From Viola odorata (lineage: Eukaryota; Streptophyta; Magnoliopsida; Malpighiales; Violaceae), in the NCBI GenBank assembly GCA_963691705.1, contig OY829538.1:14472443-14536442 (forward strand): DNA of 64,000 nt, read 5' to 3'. Under the pieces are notes generated by a model. It was not told the origin of the DNA. It made no database searches and was given only the letters and a program-made list of their open reading frames with translations. Position numbers and translations under genes: made by a program. Below are positions 42,349 through 54,100 of this stretch, piece by piece. The first letter of the stretch is position 1, and every line of letters begins with the position of its first letter.

Positions 42349-44100
42349 GGGGAAATAGCTTAAAGCACCCCTGTACTATGCGCGAAAACCAAAAACCTCC
42401 CCTATCCTTCAAAAAGTCCATTACACCTCCCCTGAACTACGTTGACCGTGCAAAAAGTCCATTACACCTCCCCTGAACTACGTTGACCGTGCAATTTCAC
42501 CCCATTGTAACCGTTGACTGCCATTTGACTGGCTATTTCCGGTTTTATGAATAAAATAATAATAAAAAAAGTTAAAATTAAAAAATTATACAACCTACAT
42601 TCATTTTCATTTTCTTTTCTTTTCTATTACTCTCTTTCTTTGGAGAATGCCTACTTTTCTCCTAGAAAAGTGGAAATTTTAGTAAAATTTTGAACTAGTT
42701 TAGTCCAAATTGACATTAAAATACGTCTAACTTGTGTCTTTTTAAAAAAATTGTCAGGAAAAGAATTAAAAAATTAAATTCAACGGACCTTGTCTTTGTT
42801 ATTCTATATTGATCCAGAGATGGGATTCTAAACGGGAAGATTCAAAAAGAAAATTTCTGTGGCTTCAAAAATTTTGATAATTCAGTTCTGGAAACTGCCA
42901 GAGAGAGATTGTGAGGGTCAAGGTTCCTGCAAATATATATTAACTTCCATTTTTTTTTTAGCACCACATTTCCCTACAAAGAAAGGGCAATAAGTAAGTC
43001 ATTCCTTCCCCATACAAAAACTGTAACTAGCCTCCTTGAAATGAGCAGGATAACATTTCTGGTTTATCATATTAGAAAAATCATGAATCATTTTTCACCG
43101 AGAACTCGCTGCTCGCCAGTTGGGGCCACGCAACAATTCAAATTTGGAGAGCATCAGCGATGGATCCAGCAAGACTCAGAACTTCAAAATGAGGCTTATT
43201 TGCGATTGCTTTGACAGTATGAGTGCAAGAATCTGTGATCCAAAAGTAGGCAAATGCATTCTCCAAGCCTTTTTAAGAAAATACAACCAGATCTGAACCT
43301 TAAAAAAAAAAAAAAAAACCAGATCTGCATCCTAAAGAATCAGATCTAAACCCTTCAGTTCCCTCATTCACCACCTCTACACCAAATCCTTCATAGTTGC
43401 TGCTTCACTAATAACCACTGCACCACGTCGCCAGCCACCACACCACATCATCCTCACCGTCGCTGCAACCTCTTCTCCCTTAAATCCCATCACCGTCGCT
43501 GCAAGCTCCTCTCCCACAAAACCCATCATTGTCTTCTCAATCAAACCCATCCAAACCCAGCAACCTCCTCTCCCTCAAAACCCATTACTGTCGCAACTCC
43601 TTCTCAATCAAACCCACCCAAACCCAGCACTATCACTCATCATCAACACCTCCCGATTTAAAATCCCAATCACTAAAACCACCAAAAAAGAAAACAGAAA
43701 AGAAAGAGAAAGAGAAAGAAAAGGGAGGAAAAAAAAGAAAAGAAAAAGAAAGAAAAGGAAGAAGGAGGGATTGAGAATTTGAGGCGGAGGAAAGAAAAAA
43801 GAAAGAGAAAGAAGAAAGGTAGGTTATTGGAATAAATGAATGTTGATAAAAGAAGAAAGTAATAGAAAAGAAAATAAAATAAAAATAAATACAGGTTGTA
43901 TAATTTATTTATTTTAACTTTTTTTTATTATTATTTTATTCATAAAACCGGAAATAGCCAGTCAAATGGCAGTCAACGGTTACAATGGGATGAAATTGCA
44001 CGGTCAACGTAGTTCAAGGGAGGTGTAATGGACTTTTTGAAGGATATGGGAGATTTTTGGTTTTCGCGTAAAGTACAGGGGTGCTTTAAGCTATTTCCCC
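42349..44100. mobile_element. Long-TIR Mutator-like element, non-autonomous
   Basis: The inverted repeats of about 250 bp run from GGGGAAATAGCTTAAAGCACCCC to its complement at 44100. They share ACCTCCC, TCAACGTAGTTCA, GTCAACGGTTACAATGGG and AAACCGGAAATAGCC. A perfect 9-bp duplication TAGTAACTA flanks it (42340-42348 and 44101-44109), which fits Mutator-like elements. The left TIR has an extra tandem copy of a 41-bp unit (42410 and 42451). The interior has no transposase; it is AT-rich with a Ser/Pro/Lys-type low-complexity stretch (43380-43780). Confidence 0.88.
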
Positions 44101-44109
44101 TAGTAACTA

Positions 44110-44569
44110 TATCAAACAATCACGATTAACTACATTGTTTATCTCTACTTCTCGGCTTCTGCATGAATAAAATTTACTAAAAACCTCTTGCTCTATAAAT
44201 AATATCATTTAATCTTTTGGGAAAATTGTGTTTTTTATTTTTTCCAAATATAATTAAATACCATAAAATCTCTTTTCTATTGAAAACCCGTGAACATGCA
44301 TGTACTATATTATAGAAAAATCACTGGTACGGTGGTACCGATTCGTAACTATGTCCGCTGCTGAAATATAGCTAAATAACTCTCTGATATGCTCTATGTA
44401 GGGACTATTTTGAAAATATAAAACTTCAAGAACTATACTTCACCATCATAGAAAATACAGGGATTCAGTTGCAACTTTTTATAATATTGTAGAATTCATT
44501 TGTTTAACTCTCCAGAATATTTTTCTAAAGTTCCCCACTTCGTTGCTTTCTCAACAATACTAATTTATA
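44110..44569. other. AT-rich spacer
   Basis: I see no gene, repeat or signal in this stretch. Confidence 0.5.
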
Positions 44570-44802
44570 CTCTCTCTCGCTGAAATTATTTATCGTTTGA
44601 CTTTGTAACACGTATATTAAAGCGACCGGATGACTTACCATTTGACCCCAAAAAATTCCATAATTTTTTTCGAACGTACGTTCAAAATTAACGTACACCT
44701 GGAAAAAAAATCAGAATTTTTTGGGATCAAATAGTGAGTCATTCAGCTGCCTCAATATGTGTGTCACAAAGTCAAACGACAAATAATTTCAGCGAGAGGG
44801 AG
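44570..44802. mobile_element. Stowaway-like MITE
   Basis: A 233-bp fold-back element. The ends CTCTCTCTCGCTGAAATTAT and its near complement at 44780-44802 flank an inner palindrome (CGTACGTTCAAAATTAACG). A TA dinucleotide flanks each side. TA duplication and CTCYCTC ends fit Tc1/mariner-type Stowaway MITEs. Confidence 0.82.
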
Positions 44803-45103
44803 TATAACTGTATAACAGTACCTAAAGATTACACATGTGACGTCTAGGCCTAGATCTAGATCTAGATCTATGGTAAAGTCATTTAATCAAAAATAATTTG
44901 TATGTTTACTTTTCTCAATCTAACGGTTCAGGATGACTATTAAAGATCAAGGGACTTTATCTGGCCACATCATATGGTGGATACCACAATGTGATGGGGA
45001 TTTATCACGGTCCTTTAGAAAATATATCATCACTTCGGGACAGCATGAATGTGATTGGAAATTACACCGTAAATTTATTTGAACATGCTAATTAATTAAT
45101 GAA
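44803..45103. other. Spacer after MITE
   Basis: No gene is seen. It contains a short AGATCT repeat (about 44852-44871). Confidence 0.5.
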
Positions 45104-47982
45104 TTAAGCATATTTAGATCCAATTTTGATGAGGCAATCGCACAGTTCTTGGGGCTTAGACAGCATGGGGCATGTGATCGGATTCTTTGATCACCATCAC
45201 GTCATGAACTGGACTGTTTTCGGCGGATCCAGGAATCATTCTTTGATCCCGAATATTTTTTTTGAGTATTTTAAAGGGAAAGTAAGCGAGCTGAACGAAA
45301 TTTTTTTTACAAAGACTTTCCTCCTCATTCCTCAACTAGAACCTAGACTTTGTCATGACAAATAGTAGCAGTCATACTCTGAATTTTTCCAAGAAAACAG
45401 CCTGAAGTAAAAAATTATAGTGGTCGAAATTACTTATGTAGGATTTCTCTAATAATTTATCAACCATCTTAGACCACAAAGAAGCAATGCATAGATATGG
45501 AAAGTGGCAAAAGCTAATCTCCCATGAACGCAAATAATGAATCATTCAAACTTTTTTATTCTCATTTCTAGTGGTAGGATACTAAACACATTAAGACATA
45601 CTCCATAATTCTCACTCCCTACCTCCATTGAATCCATTCACATTTCTTGTGGTTCATTACGGGCAACCAAACAAATCGTGGAGTCGTGGTTTTATATATT
45701 AGACTATAGATCAATTGAAAATAGTTAATTGAAAGATGATATTAATCTTGACACATGGTACAAAAAATTAAAAACTAACTTTGGCTTCCACAAGTTATTT
45801 ATATTTATCAATAAATAACATTATGAATAAATCGAGAAATGTAACTTATATTCTTGTAATATTTAATGACAATTAATGATATGTAGCGTGATTTTTTAAA
45901 ATATTAATTTATTATATTTTTTAATAAATTAAATATGGTTGAAATTCAAACCTTGTCAATAGAAAAAAATATATTATAAGAGTTTCATTTATAAATTCAT
46001 GATAAACTCATATTCCAAACATATATGTATATATATATATGCAAAAATTATTAAAAGTATCCTTTGCTTCAGTGGTACAAATGTTGTTTCTAAGCTAAAG
46101 GGAGGGGGGTTCGAATCCCTTCCCACGCATTCTCTTATAACAGGTTTTGGGGAGATGATGGGCTGGGCTGGGCTGAAACGATGGATTTGGCAATGAGGAA
46201 TTGGTCTCAAAAAATTTAAAAAGAGGGGATGCGTGAATCGAGCACGCAACCATCTGACCTGTAGTTAGAATTGCTACCATTGCCCAAAAAATCCTATTAA
46301 ATAATAAAAGGGTGAAATTTATATAAAACTTATATTAAAGGTAAAAAAAAAAATTTGATTGGGCCAGGTGCCCTGGCCCTGGGCTGGATCCGCCCCTCCG
46401 TTGAAATTCTTGAGGTATGCCTCTGTCCTCGTCGGCAACCACAAATACCCTCGGAACCGACCCGTATCCCTCCTTCCAGAAGTTGCTTATGTTTGCCAAA
46501 TCATGCCTGAACAGTGATCCTGGCCTTACCAATGTCTTTGCCAACTCCAAATCCTAACAAGATTTTTGCACAATATTAATCACACCCCCTTGCCTTAATT
46601 TGTTATACAAAATTTCAAATGGTAAACTATATAAAAACCTATATTTTCATGATCAGATTGGGAGATCGAAACGGAAAGGATAAAGGTTCAAGGTTTTGAA
46701 GTTTAATCAGAATTTGACCGAGTTCGACATCTATAGTTATATACATGCTTGTAGTATTTTTTTTTCCACGAAAATCTATATTGTATTTTTTTATTTGGCA
46801 ATCATATGTAATATTTATATGTATAATTAAATCAAAGCTAATGAAATTATTAAATAAATAAATTTATACATGAAACAATTACTTTCAAACCTTAGATTTT
46901 ATTTCCACGGTGATTGGTGAGGGTAAGAGGGAGTAAGATTGACTGCGTTATTTTATTTTTAAAAAAAATTTAAAGCTTTTTATTTTATTTTATTTATAAA
47001 AAAGAAAATGACGTAGTATATAATTTAAATTATGTAATGGACCAATATTACACTTAAATTTCGGTGTTAGTTTTTGTGAAATAAAAAGAAAAGTGGAATA
47101 CTAAATAGAATGCAGCAGGGGAAGAAGGTGATGTGATGTGTACCTCAATTGGGCTTAGGTGATAGAGCTTGGATAAGAATTTGGGCCCAAAAAACATACT
47201 CGAAAGATGCTCTTCCGAACTGCTGTACGCCGTCACCTGAGTATCCAACCACGCCTCCGCCGGAGTCCTCTCATTATACTTTTTTTTTTTGTCACCCAAT
47301 GCACAAACAAAAAAGTCGCAAATCAATGAATACAGTAATATTATTAACTAATTATAAAATTCTACTTTAGATCATTTTTACACCCTACCATTTTAAATAA
47401 TAAAAATTGTTGGTTTACAAATTACAAGTAAACAATTCATATATATGTAATAAAATTAGTTAGCATTAAAAAATTAATTTAAAATTTTTTAATATTAAAT
47501 TACAATATCGATATTACCGAAGGTGGAGATAATTAGTGTGATAACCAGCACCTCACCGGAACAAAGCTTAAAATTGTAATTAAATTATTAAATACCTGAT
47601 CCATCACAAAGGAGGGGCGGTTAATGGTGTCCGGCATAAAAGCTGTCAAGAAAACGGCGGCGGCAATCTTTTCTGGAAATTTGTCCATGGCCACCGCCAA
47701 ATTCAATCCTCCTAGGCTGTGTCCCACCAGTACAACCTTTTGATCAACATTTGGTTGCAGAGAGTCCAAGAACTGAAACAGAGGTTCCGTGTACTGAGAA
47801 ATGGTTTTAACTTGTTGAATTGGCTTCATGTCGATGCCGGAAGCCGCCATGTCGAGCACCGTGACACGGTGGCCGTCGGATTCCAGCAGCGGTTTCAACT
47901 TGTACCAAGACCAAGCTCCGTGACATGCTCCGTGGACAAGAACGAAATGGTAACTCTGTTTCGTCGGCTCTGCTGTCGCCAT
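45104..47982 (-). pseudogene. Methylesterase (MES/SABP2-type alpha/beta hydrolase) pseudogene
   Basis: The only host-gene remnant. Exon 1 is 47982-47596 (129 codons): VLVHGACHGAWSWYKL oxyanion region and GHSLGG nucleophile elbow (Ser89). Exon 2 is 47278-47144 (45 codons): YNERTPAEAWLD, SSMFFGPKFL. Exon 3 is from 46553: DLELAKTLVRPGSLF, EGYGSVPRVFVVADEDRGIPQEFQR, with the catalytic Asp region. At 46398 a transposon (45222-46394) interrupts it. The reading resumes at 45221 as ENSPVHDVMVIKESDHMP, including the catalytic His. A one-base insertion follows, and LSKPQELCDCLIKI is read to a TAA at 45104. All GT-AG junctions are in phase 0. The family removes methyl groups from methyl salicylate, methyl jasmonate or methyl-IAA; the substrate cannot be told here. 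Confidence 0.92.
45222..46394. mobile_element. Transposon inside MES exon 3, with tRNA-like internal sequence
   Basis: It starts GGCGGATCCAG (45222-45232) and ends with the exact complement CTGGATCCGCC (46384-46394). Coding sequence of MES exon 3 lies directly on both sides. About three codons of the gene (WMI in relatives) are missing, so no target duplication can be shown. Inside, at about 46063-46122, a polymerase III-like pair is visible: TTGCTTCAGTGGTA (A-box-like) and GGTTCGAATCC (perfect B box). Superfamily not assigned. Confidence 0.7.
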
Positions 47983-50397
47983 GTTAATTATCTCACTCTT
48001 CTCTCTTTTTTTTTCTTTTCCTTAATTTTTTTTACGTATGGTTTTGTGTTGTGCGATAGAGTTGTACTTTTAAAGGAGGAAAAAATCTTACTATTTCAAG
48101 GTTGAAAAGTCCATTATTCTCATGTCGCATTATAATCGAAGAAAAGAAGAATACAAAAGTTACGCACGCGAATTTGAATTCTATTCCTTATTGCACAATA
48201 AATAATTTTTTTTTTATGGAATATTACTGTTTATAATATTTGTCATTTTATCTTTTCCAAATCATATATTTTGTGCAAATGACAATTTTTTATATATATA
48301 TCAACTCAATTTGATGATGGTGTGATAATTTGAGTGAAAATTAAATATAAAAATGAAACAATGTGGAAAAAAACAAGATCAAAGATCATTGTTCTACGAA
48401 TTTTTACTATCCCAGAACGTCATTTATTTTGCTCCGAAGGGAGTAGTACTTTCTTGACAATCATGAAATTAAAATAGAAGAAATCAAATAAGGAAAATGA
48501 ACTTTTTGGTAAGGGAAAAAAGGAGGAAATAATCTTAATTTTTAGACTAATAGGCCAATCCACTTAAATAAAAAATTTAAGTGATTGACACAAAGTAAAA
48601 AGAATACAAGGTATGAAGAAGAAGAAAATCTAAATTTGATTATATATATATATATATATATATAAATTTAGTATTCACCATGTCTTTTTTAGGACCTAGT
48701 TGGCTAAAAGGTTACTGATATAGTAGAGTTTTAAAACAGTTATCCCAGAGGTTAAACTTGAAACTTTAATAACAATCAACTCTCTTAAATCAACCCTAGT
48801 TTTCTTTGAGGAAAAAATACTGATTGACACCTATTTTGCGATTGATTGATTTGACATTTAAGATTTATCAGTTAGATAAATTTGTCACCCATATTTTTAC
48901 CGTTAGATAATATTATCACCGTGCCACTCAATTTTAACTAACGGTATTAAATAATTGACATGTAATCGTTATCTATTGGTGTGACACTTATTATTATTTT
49001 TTATTAAATGACATGTCAGGTTAGCATTTTAAAAAATACAAACATTGAAAAAATAGAGGGAAAATCTTAAAAATTTTTAAAAAATCTAGAAAAATATAAA
49101 AATTTGAGAAGAAAAAATCAGAAAAATATACATTTTTTAAAAATTATAAAAAAAATCCAGAAAATATGAAAAATAATAAAAGGAGGAAAACTGACTAATC
49201 CCGATTTGAATTTTGAGCTTTTCTTTGTTAACAGTAATTAACTTTGGTACTTTGAATGTTTGGTTGTTTGAGTTCTAATAATTAGAAATTGTGTGAAATA
49301 AAGACTCCTCATGTAACAACGTGACAGCTTGATTTGGATTAAATGGGGAAAGGTAAAACGGCAGCTTCCTAGAGTGACAAAACAGTAAACCTATAATTGA
49401 TTGGTGTCCTTCTTCAAATTGCTAAACAGGTACATAGCTAACGCCAAAAGTGTGAGAGGGAGGGAGAAGTTATATGTCACTCCCAACTTTCCATTTCAGT
49501 ATATACATAAAAATCGTTCAGTTTAGCCTTGTGAATTGTGATAGTGGATGAGAGGAGTCTTGGCAACTTGCGGGGAATAATGATGCTTGTACGAAGTAAT
49601 AGTACTATTTTGGTTTGGTATGTCTGGCTGACTTCTCTTGTCTCTCTCTCCATCCTTATTGTAACAGATTTTTTCTTTTTTCTTTTTTTCATATAGGCTA
49701 GAAGATTAATTTCGGTGGTAATGATGAAGTCCTAAAGAAGAATGGTTTTTTTACTATAAAATTTTATTTACTCGGATTCGAATATAAAACTTAGTTATAA
49801 ATGAAAAAAGTATTTATTTTTATTATTCAATTATAATTAATAGTAATTTTTTTTTTTCTGAAGTGAGTATCTGTTCTTCTTTCTTCTATTCACTAATTGT
49901 TGACATTATCGTTAGACCGCAGTAACTTAATAATAAGAGTGGGTCAAGCTGTCACCAACTCACCAATCACCTTACCCCATCATATTTCTCAGCAGATCTC
50001 CACAAAATATTGTACCATATATAATTAATTTGCAGAGTACTATTGATTTTCCTAATCGTTATCGTTATCATCACCAGAGTTTTTGTGTTCCTGGTGAGGA
50101 AATTATAAAATGGACACTTTATGATATGTTTAGAAAAGAAAGGAAGGAATAAATGTGCCTGTATTTTTTATTTTCCGTAAAGTATGTTTAAGTAACATTA
50201 GGCTCGAGGGGTATCTCATATTAATTTTATAAAATATTTATAGTTGATTGGTAATTGAGTTAAATTATTAATGAAGAATTAATGGTTCAGTTGGTTGAGG
50301 GTTTTTAATTTTACTAGGTTTCCGTGTTAATCATATTATAAAATAAATGTTAATTTTCAAGATATAAATTAAGAAACTTATAAAATCAACTATAATT
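47983..50397. other. AT-rich intergenic region
   Basis: This is the former 5' side of MES. No gene is seen. It contains a (TA)n run at about 48641-48663, A/T-rich tracts (49020-49190) and no clear transposon ends. Confidence 0.5.
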
Positions 50398-50530
50398 AGG
50401 GGTGTCAAATGGGTGAGTATAGTTAAATAGATATGGGTGGGTATGGGTAGCAATGCTATTTATTACCCATATAATTTTTTAAATGGATACTCATACCCAT
50501 TTAACTCATACCCACCCATGAACCCATTAA
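50398..50530. mobile_element. Possible hAT-type transposon remnant
   Basis: AGGGGTGTCAAATGGGTG followed by imperfect inverted copies of TGGGTATGGGT / ACCCATACCCA resembles the end of some plant hAT elements (CAGGGGTGTCAA). The other end is not found. A fragment at best. Confidence 0.4.
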
Positions 50531-50637
50531 TTTATTTTTTTATTAAGTAAGATTAAAAATACCTTGTTTTATCAAAAAAAATGTAGATTTTGACAAAGTT
50601 TGACTGTGACTCGATTTTAACTACATATGTTGATTTT

Positions 50638-51040
50638 ATCGTTTAGGCTCGAGTTTTATCGTTTAGGCTCGGGTTTGGCCATTTAGGCTCGGGTTTGACC
50701 GTTTAGGCTCGGTTTTGACCGTTTAGGCTCGATTTTGGCCATTTAGGCTCAGGTTTGACCGTTTAGGCACAAGTTTGGGCATCTAGGCTAGGTTTTGACC
50801 GTTTAGGCTCGGGTTTGGCCGTTTAGGCTCGGGTTTGACCGTTTAGGCTCTGGTTTGGCCGCTTAGGTTCTGGTTTGGCTATTTTGGCTTGGGTTTGGCC
50901 ATTTAGGCTCAAATTTGACCGTTTAGGCTCGGGTTTGGCCGTTTAGGCACGAGTATGACCGTTTAGGCACGAGTTTGACCATGTAGGCTCGGGATTGACC
51001 GTTTAGGCTCGGGTTTGGCCCTTTAGGCTCATTTTTTTTA
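50638..51040. repeat. 20-bp minisatellite, GTTTAGGCTCGGGTTTGACC type
   Basis: About 20 tandem units of 20 bp with consensus GTTTAGGCTCGGGTTTGACC (GGCC variants common). Period 20 is kept without indels over most of the array. Confidence 0.92.
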
Positions 51041-51950
51041 CCGTTTTAGCTTATTTTACCTCTTTTTTTTAACCATTTTGGCTCATTTTTTACCATTTTG
51101 GCTTGGTTTAGCTCATTTTTTACTGATTTGGCTCGTATTTTTACCATTTTGGCTCATTTGTTTACCGCTTTGGTTCATTTTTTACCATCTTCACTCGTTT
51201 TTCATCATTTTGGCTCATTTATTTTACCATCTTGGCTCATTTTTTACCATTGATGAAAAATGAGCCAAAATGATGAAAAACAAGCCAAAATGGTATAAAT
51301 GAGAAAAAATGGTAAAAATGAGCCAAAATGGTAAAAAATAAACCAAAATAGTAAAAAATGAGCCAAAATAGTAAAAAATGAGCCAAGATGGTAAAAAAGG
51401 AGCCAAGACAGTAAAAAATGAGCCAAAATGGAAAAAGCTAGCCAAAATGGTAAAAATTGAGCCAAGAAGGTAAAAAATGAGTCGAGGTGGTAAAAAAATG
51501 AGCCTAAATGGTAAGAAAATGAGCCTAAATGATGAAAATCGAGCGAAGATGGTAAAAAATGAGCCAAAATGGTAAGAATGAGCTAAAACGAGCTAGAATG
51601 GTAAAAAATGAGCAAAAATGGTAAAAAAATGAGCCAGAATGGTAAAAAATGAAGCAATATAGTTAAAAATGAGCCAAGACGGTAAAAAATGAGCCAAAAC
51701 GGTAAAAAATGAACCAAAATGGTAAAAAACTAGCCAAAACGATAACAATTGAGCCAAAATAGTAAAAAGTGAGCCAAGATGGTAAAAACATGAGCCAAAA
51801 TGATGAAAATCGAGCGAAGATGGTAAAAAATGTGCCAAAACGGTAAAAAATGAACTAAAACGGTAAAAAACGAGCAAAAATGGTAAAAAATGAGCCAAAA
51901 CGGTAAAAATCGAGCAGAGATGGTAAAAATCGAGCCAAATTTGTCCAAAA
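51041..51950. repeat. Diverged 20-bp minisatellite with strand switch
   Basis: From 51041 to about 51250 the unit is ATTTTGGCTCATTTTTTACC; from about 51255 to 51950 it is the reverse complement (AAAATGAGCCAAAATGGTAA). The centre is a hairpin at about 51240-51265. It shares the core GGCTC..TTT..ACC with the array to its left, so all three blocks derive from one 20-bp unit. Confidence 0.9.
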
Positions 51951-52230
51951 TCACTTCAAAATTAATTATCCTAAACAAATTTTCCAATTAAGTTAATTAA
52001 AAGTTACGTCTATAGTTATCATAAGCCCAACCGAAAACGAGCCCGAGTGTTTACCAAGGGCTATCGCTCCATTTTCGGCCTTGTATGTTCCGTGTTCTGC
52101 GAGATATTGGGGTGGTGCAATTATCGAGAGGCATGTTTTTTCAGACCATCATTCCCTTGGGCCTATAAATTGGATTTTCCATTGCACTAATTCTTCTCAT
52201 CTCTTCTGCATTTCTTCTGACATTTTCTCC

Positions 52231-52610
52231 ATGGATGAACTGACCAAAAATTTCTTGATCTCCAAGGCCCGTACTTTGAAGAATCTTACTGAAGCCGATG
52301 TTGGCTTTTTAGAGACCATGTTGATCAAGACCTCTAAGGACATTCTGGAACTTCAGGGGATGATGACCCTCTTTTGTCCAGGCAAGGTGCGGCTTCCCTG
52401 GAGGATTTTAGGCCCCTGGAAAGTGTATTGAAGTTGGCGGCTGCTGTCTCTCGCATCCAAGTGGTTATCACCATGCTGCAGTAGAGGAAGGATCTGCTGG
52501 GGTGCTGTTTGAAGGGTATGAGGGTTTCCTCCTCCGAACTGACTTCTGTGGTGGGTGCCCTGAGGGAGATTCCTTCCGTGCCGGATGACGACGCCGGGTC
52601 CAATGCCTGA
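52231..52610 (+). pseudogene. aORF1 (copy D), frameshifted
   Basis: It starts MDELTKNFLISKARTLKNLTEADVGFLETML and aligns to copy A from end to end. A frameshift falls near 52375. The rest (SLEDFRPLESVLKLAAAVSRI, SSELTSVVGALREIPS, acidic end DDDAGS) continues in another frame to the TGA at 52608. A TAG stands where copy A has CAG (Gln in LQQRKDLL), a C-to-T change. The TATA box TATAAAT at 52164-52170 is 61-67 bp before the ATG, as in copies A and B. The 3' flank has CATAAATAAAATA. Confidence 0.68.
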
Positions 52611-53135
52611 CCACTTGCAGTCGTCCCTTTGTTTCTTTATCTTTTTCTTTTGTTTTTTATGCGGTTGTACGTTTTAGGCCGTTTAGGCCATAAATAAAAT
52701 ATTTTCCCGTTATATTGCTTACGACCTTCTACTCTCTGTGGTGTGTAAACGTCGTGTCAGTTGGGACTAACGTTAGCCCAACCGAAAATGAGCCCGCCGT
52801 TGATCAGATTTCCCCAAGGCTTGCTCTTCTTTATTCGCCAAATGGCGATTAAAGGTTGCTGCTAACCGTTTCGTGCATTAATTTCACGCCGCCTTCTCAA
52901 TGCTAACTGATTGGGCGGTTTTTCAGCATCTCTTGATCAGTGCGAATATCCACCAGGCGTGATCATAGGATCCAATTTTGTAATTATGATCATTCTTTTC
53001 AATGTGCATTAATTATCCTCAGAGGGCGTGTGAAAAGGTAGGGATGCCCTTTCACCATGGCTATTTAATGAGATTTTTCTTTCTTTTTCCTGTTCATCTT
53101 CATTTAGTTTCTATGTTGAGATTGCTTGTAATTTC
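52611..53135 (+). promoter_or_regulatory. Spacer and promoter of aORF2 (copy D)
   Basis: Contains the second LTR-edge motif (GCCCAACCGAAAATGAGCCCG near 52776), GATTGGGCGGTTTTT (52910), GGCGTGATCA (52957) and TATTTAA at 53062-53068, 74 bp before the ATG. Each has a counterpart in copy A in the same order. Confidence 0.58.
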
Positions 53136-53594
53136 ATGGCCGACTCATATTCCATGGATGCGGCCGAGCGTGATTCTCCACCAACTCCTCCAAATTCTCC
53201 CGATTCGGATTACCTTTCTCCGCCGTGTTGGAAGAGGCGACTCTCTCGATGTAAGGGTCATAAGAGATCAAAAAAGAAAACTTTTGAGTCCTTCGACGTT
53301 TGCTCGAATTCTTACACTCCTCTAGTAAGGAGGGGTGATGAACTATTTCCTTACATCAGTCATTTCATGGAAAGAATCTCGGCTAGCAACGTAGATTCTG
53401 AGATTATGGCTTCTGCCGTCTAGGGGGACTCATGCGCGATTTCTTCGAAGATGGAAAAACCTTCAAAGGACCCACAACCAGGGCTTGGCAAAGAGAAAAA
53501 GGCTGATGACTATTTCCCTTTGCTTGACGCAGAGCTCCCGTCTTCGGATGAAGATGATTTCTACCGGCCCTCTTACTGGCCTGACGAGGACTGA
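53136..53594 (+). pseudogene. aORF2 (copy D), one in-frame stop
   Basis: The frame starts MADSYSMDAAERDSPPTPPN, with the Ser/Pro segment, the basic cluster (KRRLSRCKGHKRSKKK), a TAG at 53421, and then in the same frame the acidic end (LPSSDEDDFYRPSYWPDED) and the stop at 53592. Apart from the one TAG the 152-codon frame is kept. TGAATAAAG follows 50 bp downstream. Confidence 0.68.
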
Positions 53595-54100
53595 CTGCCC
53601 GTTATGCATACTGTAGATTCCATATGGCTTTTTCATGAATAAAGTAGCGTTCCTCATTTTCTTTCCTTTGTTGCTGTGTTCATGCGTTAACTTTATAATT
53701 ATTGGATAGTTAACGCCAAGCAGTTGGTTACTGCTTCGCGCAACCGTCATTCTAACTTCTTGTTGTTAACTACCTTCATCTTCTAGAGATATAAATGCTT
53801 GGGTTTAAATGTTCTTCTGATATCTTTCCACGTGTCATTGCCGATTTTACGCGTGTTTCGTTCTGATTGGCCAATTAGCAGCCTTCGCTAGGTTTGGCCT
53901 TTAAAAGGAGACAACTTCTTTCTTCTCAAACTTTTACTCGTATTTGGAATTTTTTCTGCTATTCTCTGCTCTTCTTCTTTTCTTGAAGAAAACTGTCCCA
54001 ACTGCTCATTGACTCAGGGGATCCGTCCGTTCTACTATTCTTCTTTCTAAGGTACACTGTTTCACCTTCTTCTGGTTTCCCTCTTTATTACCTCTTCATT
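53595..54100 (+). promoter_or_regulatory. Spacer and promoter of aORF3 (copy D)
   Basis: CACGTG at 53829-53834 (CCACGTGTCAT), TTTAAAAG at 53900-53907, AAGGTACACTG about 50 bp before the ATG. Same order and spacing as copies A and B. Confidence 0.65.

Noticed and set aside
43529..43774. 81-residue ORF ending in a Lys/Glu run
   Set aside because: Low-complexity interior of a non-autonomous Mutator-like element; codons follow simple A/G repeats.
44852..44872. Palindromic AGATCT run as a regulatory site
   Set aside because: Too short and simple; explained as a microsatellite.
45126..45365. 79-residue plus-strand ORF
   Set aside because: It lies antisense to MES exon 3 and crosses the transposon edge, so it is a shadow frame.
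46063..46135. Functional tRNA gene
   Set aside because: Only the A and B boxes are visible. I cannot fold a proper acceptor stem or anticodon arm, so it is kept as a tRNA-like remnant.
49477..49692. 71-residue minus-strand ORF
   Set aside because: AT-rich spacer, Lys-run start, no domain, no promoter or conservation seen.
50638..51040. CRISPR-like regular array
   Set aside because: Units are contiguous with no unique spacers, and the sequence is plant DNA. It is a minisatellite.
51078..51987. Several overlapping ORFs on both strands encoding repeating AHFLPFWLIFY-type peptides
   Set aside because: They arise from the 20-bp minisatellite, which gives the same periodic peptide in all frames. 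No start context or conservation.
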